From a bacterium (GTDB lineage Bacteria > Patescibacteriota > Gracilibacteria > Absconditabacterales > Absconditicoccaceae), in NCBI GenBank assembly GCA_023245855.1, contig JAHFJL010000006.1, positions 1 to 39,088 on the forward strand: a stretch of 39,088 nucleotides of DNA, given 5' to 3'. Positions within the stretch are counted from its first letter, which is position 1, and every line of letters starts with the position of its first letter. Below, piece after piece: positions 22,514 through 31,429 of this stretch. A program made the position numbers and the translations under genes. The notes beneath the pieces were generated by a model. That model worked only from the letters and a program-made list of their open reading frames with translations. It searched no databases and was not told where the DNA came from.

Positions 22514-23872
22514 ATGAAACTTCAAGAATTCTTCAACACACAAAAACATATATGATTTACTGATATAGATAAATTAGATCTCTATCAGAGCATTTTATAT
22601 AAAAAGACAAGAAAATCCTCGCTCAAAAGGACATCTTTTGTATATACAAAATATTTTGTATACAGCACAATCTTCGTATTTTTGATGCTAGGAACATATG
22701 GAATGTATCTTTTCAATGGAGCTAACGTAAAAGATTACAACCGATTTGCGGTTACGTCAAATAGCAACAATATTGTACAAGCGGATTATATAGCACAAGT
22801 GATAGACTTTAATGGTAAATTTTCTATCGAACATAATGGTGTGATAGCTCAAACCAACAATATCGGAAATGGTGATACCATTTTGCTCAAAGAAGGAGCT
22901 CAATTAATATTCGAAATCAATAGCGGGACCCAGTCCAAAATTATCGGACCAGCTAAATTAGTCATCCAGAAAACTACTACAGATAATTACAAACTCAACC
23001 TGATCTATGGAAACTTTATTCAGATGAAATGAAAGGATCAAAAACAACAAACCATCGAACTCGCAATCAACGATATAATAGTAAAACAACAAGATAAATC
23101 TCAACCCATGAACTTCGAATTTGTAAAAAACGGAGCTAACCAAGTCATCAAAAACAATGGAGCTAATATCATTATAACAAAAAATAATGGTACAGATAGA
23201 AGCACAACAATGAGTAACAAGCAAGTATTAACGATCCAAAACAACGACATTAAATTGTTTGCAAATGTAGATAGTTTCTCTAAAGCCATCCAAGATAAGA
23301 ATATCTCACAAACATTTTCAATCACAACAACAAAAGAAGAGATAAATTCATGAAAGACTGAAGATAATTCACTGCTTGCATTGTTAGGAACCAGCCAACA
23401 AATAGCAATTGACACAAACAATCAGGAAATTACAAAAACCATTTCATCGGTAATGACCGACAACAAAAAAATACTTACTCCAGAACAAGACGATACACTC
23501 AGCAATACGCTTTATGCGGAATTTACTGCTCCTGAACTCAAGGAAATATCTATAGCATTTTCTCAATGAGACGACGAGTCCTTTACTATCACGTACAGCA
23601 AAATAGAAAAAAGGATTAAGCTCATAGCAACTACCCTTAATATAGAGTATACAAACCAATCTTGAGATCCTATTCAAAAGCTTACAGGAACTATAAAATT
23701 TTTGGATATACTGATCAATAAAATCAGTGGAGAATACAATATCCCACCAAAATACATAGACAGTCTTAAAACTATTCAAAATCAGATAGCTAATATATTC
23801 AAACAAGGACATGGAACAGCACCAGTTCAAACATGAACCACGACTTTAGCAGGTACTTGAACATCAGAATAA
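22514..23872 (+). CDS. Membrane-anchored protein with FecR-like segment (452 aa)
   Basis: A basic cytoplasmic head of about 45 residues (one TGA at residue 14) precedes one membrane helix (about 47-67). The external part starts with a region (about 95-175) of the FecR type: a generic signature of GDTILLKEGAQLIFEI, then a second strand pair with IIGPAKLVIQ and IYGNFIQM. FecR-like domains are beta-rich periplasmic modules known from anti-sigma regulators. No sigma factor gene is near, so this copy may serve in the envelope rather than in signalling. The remainder is Asn/Thr/Lys-rich with no known motif and a Thr/Gly-rich tail. Five TGA codons lie in the second half. The CutA-like gene follows after 36 bp. 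TAA stop. Confidence 0.7.
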
Positions 23873-23908
23873 TATTGTCTACGATTTTTTAATACTACAA
23901 AAAAATAT

Positions 23909-24151
23909 ATGCTTATTTTTTTTTATAAAAACGAAGGAAGGAAACTGAAACAGATAATCATCTGACTCCTCAAATCATGAGCAGCTACCAAGATTAGGAG
24001 ACTCAATTACATCCAATCCTATACCCTTCACGAAGACAAAATCCAAAAAATCGAAGAAAAAGCTGTAATCGTGGAATTCACTCCAGAAAACCAAAAAAAA
24101 GTAGAAGGAATGTTAAAAAAATCAGATATAAAAGAATATCGTTTTTTATAA
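23909..24151 (+). CDS. CutA1-like small protein (80 aa)
   Basis: The pattern of a first strand MLIFFYKNE, a helix LKQIIIGLLKSGAA, strand and turn NYIQSYTLHEDKIQKIEEKAVIVEFT and helix NQKKVEGMLKK follows CutA1, a trimeric ferredoxin-like protein named from divalent cation tolerance. It is shorter than usual (about 105) and lacks the C-terminal HPYEVP block, so it may be a trimmed or diverged relative. Two TGA codons encode Gly in LLKSGAA and before it. ATG at 23909. It sits between two FecR-like genes. TAA stop. Confidence 0.5.
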
Positions 24152-24255
24152 AATAAGAATTTTTTTGTCCTCCTTTATTTTAAAGGAGGGGTGGTACAAA
24201 GTACCGGAGGATTTAAATCCCTCTATCCGGAGTTTACCACGTATTTAACGGGAGA

Positions 24256-24321
24256 CTTCTCCTTCATCCACGAAAGTGGACTTTATCCTTTACAGGATTC
24301 CCTTCGGTCTCAAGGGAGACA
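24256..24321 (-). repeat. 66-bp multi-hairpin repeat, copy 1
   Basis: Read on the minus strand it matches 62 of 66 positions of copy 2 at 32703-32768. It can form three successive hairpins with arms CCCTT/AAGGG, TCCT/AGGA and TCCAC/GTGGA, and an outer TCTCC/GGAGA closing stem. The four differences from copy 2 all fall in loops or linkers. Confidence 0.85.
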
Positions 24322-24361
24322 GAAATAGAAATTTTCGAACTTGAGCATAGATCCAGCAAAT

Positions 24362-24389
24362 TTGCAAAGGGATTTTTTTTGTATATAAT
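24362..24389 (+). promoter_or_regulatory. Promoter of the gene at 24446
   Basis: TTGCAA (24362-24367), 16-bp spacer, TATAAT (24384-24389), directly after repeat copy 1. Confidence 0.65.
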
Positions 24390-24445
24390 TAAAGACAATA
24401 TACCTTCTACTTTCTACCTTCTACCTTTTATCTTCCCCCAAACTC

Positions 24446-25594
24446 ATGCTTAAAAAGATTTTCACAGGAATAGGATTAGGTTTACTCGCTTTTGTAGGAG
24501 TATATCTCTATTTTCTGTATGCAGGTGATACTATAACTTTCCTAAGCTGGATACAAACCAATATCCTCTATACCCTGACATTTTTTGTGTCGATAGTGCT
24601 TATCTATATCCTACAATGAGGAAACAAGATATCCGGGTTTTTGATGTTCGTAATTATCATGATCAACCTCTATATTCTGGGAGATATATTTTTTAGGAAT
24701 AATATCGGGCTTAGCAGTGTACAATTTATAACCTTATTTGGACTTATTCTGCTAGCAATAGCAGTGACATATATCACCCACCGAGTACGCTATATCTTTA
24801 TGAGTCTGATAGGACTGGGAATAGCAGGTATGCTTCTGATAGGAGTGCTTCCACTCTACAAGACCATGCCAAACCTCAACGACTTCATCCAATCACAAAA
24901 AGCGCAAATCATCAATCAATGAGCAGGATGAAGTGCAAATGAAGGAAAATTATTGATTAAAAACACCTTAGGGAGTAAAGAAATAAACATCAAAGATCTG
25001 ACCCAAAATGATCTCAATCTCTCAGAAAAGACTCAGATTAGTTTTATTTCACCAAATCAGAATACTTCACAAAAGATATTTATTGATTTAGGGAATGGTT
25101 CTTTTATCAATCTTAGTCCTCAATCAGCTATTACTCTTCAAAAATCTTGAAACAATGCCATTATGCAGATACTCCAAGGAAATATAGAATATTATATGCC
25201 AAAGGAACTTTCATGAGCACTTCAGCTTATAGGTCAATATCAATGAAAAAATATAGAAGACATCCAAAATAGTATTCGAGCTAACCTAGTAACCCAATTT
25301 GAACAAAAAAAAGAAAATTTCTTTATCAATCAACTCGGGGGAACCATGCTCCTCAATCCAACCGTAAACAAAGTAATCAAATTTTTTATCAACACGCTGT
25401 ATAGCATCAGTCCAAAGACCTACCAACAAAATCTAGATAATTATAATATAATCCAGCAATATTTTGGAAACAACACAACAGGAACAGCATTATCAATAGC
25501 TACAGGAGAAAATCTGAGAAACATCATCAACGATATCATGTCTCAAGTCAAAAAATGAGCGGGAGAAACCAAGATCAATCAACGATTACAATAA
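24446..25594 (+). CDS. Polytopic membrane protein with FecR-like external domain (382 aa)
   Basis: Five predicted membrane helices occupy residues about 6-26, 38-57, 62-82, 90-110 and 115-137. The rest is external and includes IDLGNGSFINLSPQSAITLQ and MQILQGNIEYYMP (about 210-255), matching the FecR pattern of a polarised strand pair followed by a second pair. A C-terminal helical region (about 265-375) follows. The combination of a five-helix membrane part with a FecR-like domain is unusual and parallels the neighbour at 22514, which has one helix. Several TGA codons encode Gly. It has its own promoter and terminator. TAA stop. Confidence 0.7.
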
Positions 25595-25599
25595 AAAAT

Positions 25600-25631
25600 A
25601 AACCCTGTCATATTCAAGGCAGGGTTTTTTT
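25600..25631 (+). terminator. Intrinsic terminator
   Basis: AAACCCTG and CAGGGTTT arms (8 bp) followed by a T-run, just after the stop at 25594 and before a convergent gene. Confidence 0.85.
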
Positions 25632-25644
25632 ATTTTGAATCATC

Positions 25645-28509
25645 CTAAGAAACATCAGGTCATACGATATGATGAGTGATATTTTCAGCTATTTTCTTGT
25701 ATCCAGAAGCAAGGAGATGGATATTATCAGCTTGATATTCAGTACTTTTTAAAGCAATTTCTTTGTGGGTATCAATAATCGGCAAAGCATTTTCCGCAGC
25801 AAACTCAATAATAATAGTATTTACACGATCCACTTTAAAATCGGGAATTTTATCTTTGTCTTGAGAATAAGATAAGGTAGATACTACAAGTTGGACGGGG
25901 GCTATCTTTTCTTTGATTTTTTGAAGATTATCTTTGAGTTTAGCGATAAGTCCATGAGTAATATCATTAGTTCAAGTGACCAGTACAAGAGATTTTTTTG
26001 AATGTATAGGAGTGATGATATTAGAAATAAATCCTAAAAGCTCTCAAGTATCATATCCATCATGATAAAAAGTATCTACTTTAAGATTTCAATAAGAAGG
26101 AGTATGTATTCACCCTGCATGTGAATCCCCTACCAAAACTATATCATCCAATTTTTTTGCAAGAATCTCAGGGAGTATCGGATTTTTTTCAGTAGATTCT
26201 CAAAGAGGAGCAACACTATTTACTGCAGTCAGGAAATTTTCCAAGCTAGTTGGAGATATCAAGGAGATATCTTCTTTTTGGGCACTCGTAATAAGAGTTT
26301 CTTTACCAGAATATTGGAGCATATCATATCAGATTTTAATAATATATTTTTGAGTTTCTTTTGGAATGTGTTTGAATGTTATTGAATTTATCTTTTTTCA
26401 AGAAATAGTCCCAGGTCAGGCATTATAGTGAGCAAGGATATTTACGGTATCATCACCGGCATTTTTACGTTCACTGAGAAATAAAGCGCAAGCCTGAGCT
26501 CCTATGATAGGATTGGTAAATATTTTTTCGTATTCAGATCTAGGATATCATAATTTAACAATAAATTCTTTTGCTGTCTCAGGTATAAACTGAAATAATC
26601 ATTGAGCTCATTTTTCAGATCAATGAATTGTGACACCGTCAGCTTGATAGAGCTGACCAGAACTCTCTGTTTTCATAAGATTAAGCAGAATACCATAGGG
26701 TAATCCATCTTTTATTTCCAAGAAATGAAGATATTGGATAAATTTAGGATTTTCAGAATAATTTTCTTTGGGTCAAGTAGCCAACCTCATAAGTTCCGGA
26801 TCAGATTCAGATATCTTTTCATAAGAAATAGGAGAAATTATCATAGGTGCCTCCGTAGGTGATGATATTTTAAAATCAACAACATTAAGTAATCAGATAT
26901 TTATTCATTCTATAAAATATTTATCTCCTATTAATCCTCCGATCACAGCCAAAGCAAAAGAATCTTTATCTACATTTTTTGAAGTTATAAATTTTTTAGT
27001 TGGATCAGCCAATAAAGGTATGATATATTTGAGGTATTCATCAATAAATGATTCTTTATCAGTGATTTTAGTAATATCAACAATATTTTTATTATTTTCT
27101 AGAGTAATAGCGTTTGGAGCGAATTTAGTGACTATATTTGGATTAAGGGTTGCTGAAGATAAGGTCTCTACTAAAGATTTTTTAAGTCAAATATAATCTG
27201 CGGGTATTTTAGCTTTCATTGCTGTTTCTAAAACAGGAGTAGGAGCAGATAAATCACAAACTTTCCAAGTACCCGTGTCTCCATCGTGAGTAATGGTAGA
27301 ATCAATATTTTTCTGATAACGAGTATAAGCAGCAGAAATAAACACATTATCTATTTTCATATCATCTAATTTTTCTTGGATATATTTTTTATGGAGTCAA
27401 TTAAGCCCTCAACGAAAACCCAGTACTCATAATACAAAATTCATTACTCCTCCATCTTTTTTTTCTCAAAAAATATCAGCAGGAAAATCTACACCCACCA
27501 ATTCGCCGAGATTTCCTAAAAATGGGATTTTGATATCCAAAAAACTAGCTATCTTATCGATTAAATCCGTAGCTTTAGTGGTGAATTTTTCTCTGCCATC
27601 CAATAATTTATCAGCAGTGATAAGTGATTTTTGTATTGCGGTGATAGTTTTTTCATTGATAGGGAGAGCATCATTATCCACTATTTTCTTTAATTTAACT
27701 TTTTCATCATCACTAAGTGTGATAGATAGTGAAGAATTTAAGCTCAATACCTTGGTAATATCTAATGCATTTAATTTTTTTTGGTCAGATCGGATATTTT
27801 GTGAAAGAAGTTCCTTGAATTTATAAGGATTCATAAGTTCAGGTATGTTTTGTGATGAAATGATGATATTTTTTTTATCAGAAAGGTATCAAGTGATATT
27901 TTGGACCTTATAAGCAAGATCAAAAAATTTATTAGCAGAACCGAGCTTTCCAAAAGCGGTATAGAGTCATTTAAAAGCGGTACCAGCATCGGTTGATTGA
28001 GCATGAGAAAATGCAGTAAAAAATTCGGCAGATCAATGAGCTCACTGAGCTGCAAGAGTATCCATCATAGCAAATTGGATACCTACACTCATACTATTTT
28101 TTATACTATTAGAAAATCATCCTAATTCTTGATCTATATATTTTCTCACCACTTTATCGATTTCTAAAGCGAAATTTTCCACTTTATCCTCAGTTCATAG
28201 GATTATCAAAAGTTTGGCATGCATTTTACTATCTTTCATAAGTTCATACGCCCGATCTTTATTAATTTCTATAATATCTTTTAATTGTTTTGTCTCTTTT
28301 TTGGAAGTATTGGCTTCAGTGATTGTTTCTATATTTTTAAACTCATTTAACTGATTTTGAAAAACTTTTAATTCTTCTTCCAGTTTTTTTTGTTGTTTAT
28401 TGATATCCTCCTTTTCTTTATCTTCAACACCAGCCAAAATATTGGATTTTAATTGATCCAACTCTTTGGTTTTTATCTCAATATTTTTTTGTAAGTTTTC
28501 TTTATCCAT
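25645..28509 (-). CDS. Lytic transglycosylase - SGNH hydrolase fusion protein (954 aa)
   Basis: Three parts are visible. The N-terminal about 560 residues start with a Lys/Glu/Gln-rich coiled coil (about 1-75), then helical sequence of no known family; there is no signal peptide. Residues about 595-720 are an SLT-type lytic transglycosylase: LNLMKTESSG with catalytic Glu615, EKGAQGLFQFIPETA, and ILAHYNAGPG. Residues about 785-950 are an SGNH hydrolase: VLVGDSHAGG (nucleophile Ser796), VLVTGTNDITHG (block III), and DNIHL with Asp928 and His931. SLT enzymes cut the glycan strand; SGNH enzymes include peptidoglycan O-acetylesterases. Many Gly in these motifs are TGA. It is last in a minus-strand series with pilins and PilT. 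TAG stop. Domain calls are firm, the joint role is inference. Confidence 0.88.
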
Positions 28510-28611
28510 ATACAAAAAGAAGAGGAAATATAAATATATACAATTATATCTAAATTTAAAAAAAAAGCAAAAATCTGACAAAAAATCAGATCCCTTTAAT
28601 ATTTAATAAAA

Positions 28612-28688
28612 TGGAGCAAGCGACGAGACTCGAACTCGCAACCTCTTCCTTGGCAAGGAAGCGTTCTAGCCAATTGAACTACGCCTGC
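28612..28688 (-). tRNA. tRNA-Gly (anticodon GCC)
   Basis: Cloverleaf with acceptor GCAGGCG/CGCTTGC, D arm GTTCAATTGGCTAGAAC, anticodon arm CTTCC-TTGCCAA-GGAAG, T arm with TTCGAGT, discriminator T and encoded CCA (28614-28612). Anticodon GCC reads GGC/GGU, so this is not the tRNA-Gly(UCA) needed to read UGA, which is not in the window. Confidence 0.96.
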
Positions 28689-28830
28689 ATTTAAAGATTT
28701 CTATTACTCATAACCTGTCCGGTAAACCGGACCGTTCTAGCCAATTGAACTACGCCTGCATTTAAAGATTTTTATTACTCATAACCTGTCCGGTGAACCG
28801 GACCGTTCTAGCCAATTGAACTACGCCTGC
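28689..28830 (-). repeat. Two 71-bp tandem units derived from the tRNA-Gly gene
   Basis: Minus-strand units 28830-28760 and 28759-28689 each begin with an exact copy of tRNA-Gly nucleotides 1-27 (acceptor 5' strand and D arm). A GTCCGG/CCGGAC hairpin with tetraloop TTCA or TTTA replaces the anticodon arm. Then AGGTTATGAGTAATA aligns with the variable loop and T arm of the true gene, but without a T stem or a 3' acceptor strand. The units differ at two of 71 positions, and the true tRNA starts at the next 71-bp step. Confidence 0.9.
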
Positions 28831-28843
28831 ATAATAACTAAGA

Positions 28844-29254
28844 TTATACTTCTATGATTTCTATATTTTTATCTTGTTTTTGTTTTTTGACTTTATCAGT
28901 AATAAGTACATTTGTCCAAGCAAGAAGCGTTAAAACTACTCACAATACCTTAAAAATATCACCTACATAAACAGTATTGATTATATCATTAAGTAAAACA
29001 GTATCTCAGATGATAATCAAAGCTATTCCAAGTACAAACAAGCTTGCTTTAGTCATTTTAAAATGTATAGGATATATTCCAAACAAAATAAACAAAAACA
29101 AACAAATCAAAGCCAAAACTAGATAATATAACGAATTATATTCCAAAAAAGCTCATTGAACTATCATAGTATTTTGAAAAAATAGATATGCTAAATATCC
29201 AAGAAAAGCTCAAGAAATAACGCTTATAAAAACTCTTTTAAAAATATCCTTCAT
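28844..29254 (-). CDS. Small polytopic membrane protein of unknown function (136 aa)
   Basis: Four hydrophobic segments (about 8-27, 38-61, 70-84 and 95-115) end in a charged cytoplasmic-type tail KVKKQKQDKNIEIIEV. Four TGA codons encode Gly. I recognise no family; size and topology are too general to assign. It ends 14 bp before the tRNA-Gly repeat array and lies in the minus-strand series that contains the VirB2-like pilins. TAA stop. Confidence 0.7.
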
Positions 29255-29638
29255 ATATCCCAAAAAAATAGATAAACATAACTATATCCTAGTATATACA
29301 TCCAAAAAAAAAATTCAATCAATAATTTAAATCAGTTTATATTTATTATTATTTATTTTTTAATTAATTTAAATATATATCATATAATATACTATAAGAA
29401 AATAATATTAACAATATATCAATATATCAATATATATAGTTCTTATCTATATTTTCATAAAAATATAATCTAAGTTGCCAATGTTAAAATGTTAAAAACT
29501 TATCAATACATAAAAAATTTACGATAAAATGTATTTTTATAATAAAATACTCTTTATAAAAACAAAAAACTCCCCTATAAGGAGTTTAAAGTATTTTTCC
29601 TAAAAATGGTGTATCAAAAAAATGTTAAAAACTTCTAC
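29255..29638. other. AT-rich intergenic region with a duplicated gene end
   Basis: This 384-bp gap is very AT-rich (ATATATCA-type repeats around 29340-29450). A segment at 29486-29527 resembles the end of the pilin gene and its 3' flank (29621-29660): both contain ATGTTAAAAACTT and AATTTACGATAA. The terminator at 29556-29587 lies between them. No other gene is seen. Confidence 0.5.
29556..29587 (-). terminator. Terminator of the pilin-like gene unit
   Basis: On the minus strand AAACTCC and GGAGTTT arms around a 7-nt loop are followed by TTTGTTTTTA. It is 52 bp after the stop of the gene at 29639. Confidence 0.75.
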
Positions 29639-30013
29639 TTACAATAAATTTACGATAATTCTTACTATCGCATAAGAAAATATTGCTATCAAAATTCAGA
29701 CCAAAGCTCACACCAACAACTTATTTGCTTCTTTCATTTTAGCAGGATCACCCTGAGCAGTAATAAGTTTTATTCATCAATAAATTAACACTCACATACA
29801 GATAGCTCATATAGAAAACCAGAGATATTGATTTATTGTCTGAATAGTCTGAAAAAGTGTTGATTCATTACCTTGTACTTGGGTTGGTCAAGTAACTATA
29901 ACATCCTGTTGTCATTGGCTAGAAGGTACTTCAACTACAATAGCAAACGTAGAAAAAATACATGTAAATCAAATTAATGTAAACACTATTCCATGAAAAA
30001 AATTTTTCATCAT
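29639..30013 (-). CDS. VirB2/TrbC-like pilin, short form (124 aa)
   Basis: A signal peptide (about residues 1-25, MMKNFFHGIVFTLIGF start) is followed by a short Gln/Pro/Thr-rich segment and two membrane helices, LWFSIGAICMGVLIYGGIKLI (about 66-86) and LLVGALVGILIAIFSYAIVRIIV (about 99-121). They are joined by a loop with the hallmark AQGDPAKMKEANK. This is the pattern of the TrbC/VirB2-like pilin family of conjugal transfer systems common in CPR genomes: two helices and a basic cytoplasmic loop. Such subunits build the extracellular pilus of type IV secretion systems. Seven or more Gly are TGA. Either of two adjacent ATG codons can start it. TAA stop, 18 bp after the larger pilin gene. Confidence 0.8.
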
Positions 30014-30031
30014 AAATAATATCAAATAAAA

Positions 30032-30727
30032 TTAATGGGTTCAATAATAAGTATTTCATCAATTACTAGAAGAAGAATTAGATGATGTCGATGGAGGTCC
30101 ATTCAAAGAGCTAACGGTAATAGAACTAATAAGATTGATAATTCATAAACTCATAAGCGCTATAAGGATTCAAACCACAATAAATATAATATTTTTTTTA
30201 GCATCTTTCACTTCACCTCATTTAGCTGATTCCAAAACATACATAATTCCATTATATATTACCATAGTTACGGCAAGTACCATAGTTATTCTTAATAAAA
30301 ATTTAGTTATCCTCACAATAAGAGGAGCATTATTAGTTATAGTGACGGGATCATTAGTTCATCCAAGTATTTGTTGACAAAAATTTGATGGTCATCAATT
30401 ATATCATACAGCACTTATTTGTGTTTGTAAATCAGTAGAATTAAGATGTTGACCATTAACGGTACATCAACCAAGATTAGTCTGTACACCTACTCATTGC
30501 TTCAAAACCTCATTTCCCACCGCATTTTTGCCAGCTCAAAGATTTACAATAGTTTGACTGCTTACAGCAGGTTGAAAAGCCTGTTCTAAAAGATCTTGAG
30601 CATAAATTTTACTACTAAAAATAGAGATTATTCCTGAAGTGATAAGCAACAAAAAAGTAAAGAACATAAAATTAAATGTCCTATATGATCTGAGATGTAA
30701 AATAAATGTTTTATGAAGATTTTTCAT
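30032..30727 (-). CDS. VirB2/TrbC-like pilin, long form (231 aa)
   Basis: After a basic head and a signal peptide (about 18-43, ending KIYAQ) comes an external segment of about 85 residues rich in Asn, Gly, Gln and Thr with two Cys (GGCTVNGQ and NFCQQ) that may pair. Two membrane helices follow, IVRITKFLLRITMVLAVTMVIYNGIMYV and NIIFIVVGIVIALMSLGIINLI, joined by ESAKGGEVKDAKK, the same loop design as the shorter neighbour. The end is a Ser/Asn/Gly-rich tail. The two genes are diverged paralogs in tandem. Start ATG at 30727; it begins 5 bp after the gene upstream. TAA stop. Confidence 0.78.
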
Positions 30728-30732
30728 AGATA

Positions 30733-31143
30733 TTAAATTTGAGTAAGTAAATTTTCTGCTTCCTTATCTTCAATTTCCTCATGTTGTGCTTCTTGTTGTT
30801 TAATAGCATCCATTTTTTTTGTATAGACCATATCTTCCCGTTTTTGAGTATATTTAGTTTTCATTTCGTCCTTTTTTTGTTCATACTTCTGCTCTATTTC
30901 AGAAAGTTTTTGTTTTTCTCTTGTGAGAATATCTCTTAATTTATCTATTTGTTCTTTATTCATCATAGGTAAAAGATTAAACCACGATTGTTTTTCTTCG
31001 GTGGAATCCATAGATTTAGAATTCAATACCAAGATGATAATATCAGACATAGTAGTCAAAAATTCATCAGGAATAGTAAAATTAACAGCCAATTGTCGTA
31101 ATTCTTGCGGTAATTTTACTTTGATAAGATCTGTATTTACCAT
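30733..31143 (-). CDS. Charged coiled-coil protein of the pilus locus (136 aa)
   Basis: The product has a compact N-terminal part (LIKVKLPQELRQLAVNFTIP, then a helix with MSDIIILVLNSK) and a long Lys/Glu/Gln-rich coiled coil (about 68-130). It has no signal peptide or membrane helix and no TGA codon, so it is probably cytoplasmic. It lies 5 bp upstream of the long pilin gene and 26 bp downstream of the 64-residue gene, in an operon led by pilT. I recognise no family; a scaffold or adaptor to the motor ATPase is possible but unproved. TAA stop. Confidence 0.75.
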   Translation of the reverse strand: MVNTDLIKVKLPQELRQLAVNFTIPDEFLTTMSDIIILVLNSKSMDSTEEKQSWFNLLPMMNKEQIDKLRDILTREKQKLSEIEQKYEQKKDEMKTKYTQKREDMVYTKKMDAIKQQEAQHEEIEDKEAENLLTQI

Positions 31144-31169
31144 GAGTATAAGAGTATATAAAATTTTTT

Positions 31170-31364
31170 TTATTTTTTATTTTCATGAAGTTGAGATAAT
31201 AGTTCTTCAGCTTCCTGTTCTTCTTTAAGATGATATTGATGTGCCTTAGATTCAATAATAGGCACTTTTTTCATATTTTTTTTCATTTTTTCTATTTCTT
31301 TAGGTGATATATATTGTTTATATGTCCCTCATGTGTATGCTCCAGGTGTATCTCCCATATACAT
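31170..31364 (-). CDS. Small charged protein of the pilus locus (64 aa)
   Basis: Start MYMGDTPGAYTGGTYKQY (one Gly is TGA) is followed by a Lys/Glu-rich helix including EEQEAEELLSQLHENKK. The C-terminal helix resembles the end of the next protein (EDKEAENLLTQI), so the two may share a short partner-binding motif. No family recognised. It sits between pilT (66-bp gap) and the 136-residue gene (26-bp gap). A second Met at residue 3 is possible. TAA stop. Confidence 0.6.
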
Positions 31365-31429
31365 ATGATTAATAATCTAAAATAACTTCCATCATAATTC
31401 ATTCTTAATTATTTATTCTTCATCCATTT

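Larger units (their letters stand above)
24152..24445. other. Structured intergenic region
   Basis: This 294-bp gap is dense in potential RNA structure. A hairpin with CCTCCTTTA/TAAAGGAGG arms is at 24162-24188. Next, GGTAC/GTACC and CCGGA/TCCGG arms lie inside an outer GTGG/CCAC pair (about 24190-24240). Then comes the 66-bp repeat element (24256-24321), a promoter and a TTCTAC-type microsatellite (24402-24430). No reading frame is convincing. Confidence 0.55.

Noticed and set aside
24162-24188. CCTCC/GGAGG hairpin as a terminator of the CutA1-like gene
   Set aside because: No T-run follows the stem on either strand, so a standard intrinsic terminator is not supported.
27831-28055. Separate small hydrophobic gene or frameshift within the transglycosylase-SGNH gene
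   Set aside because: The main frame is continuous from 28509 to 25645 with code 25; this frame is a shadow.
28612-28830. CRISPR-like array
   Set aside because: The 71-bp units are contiguous tRNA-derived copies without unique spacers, and no cas gene is in the window.
30135-30377. Plus-strand 80-codon hydrophobic frame
   Set aside because: It is the antisense of the long VirB2-like pilin's membrane helices.
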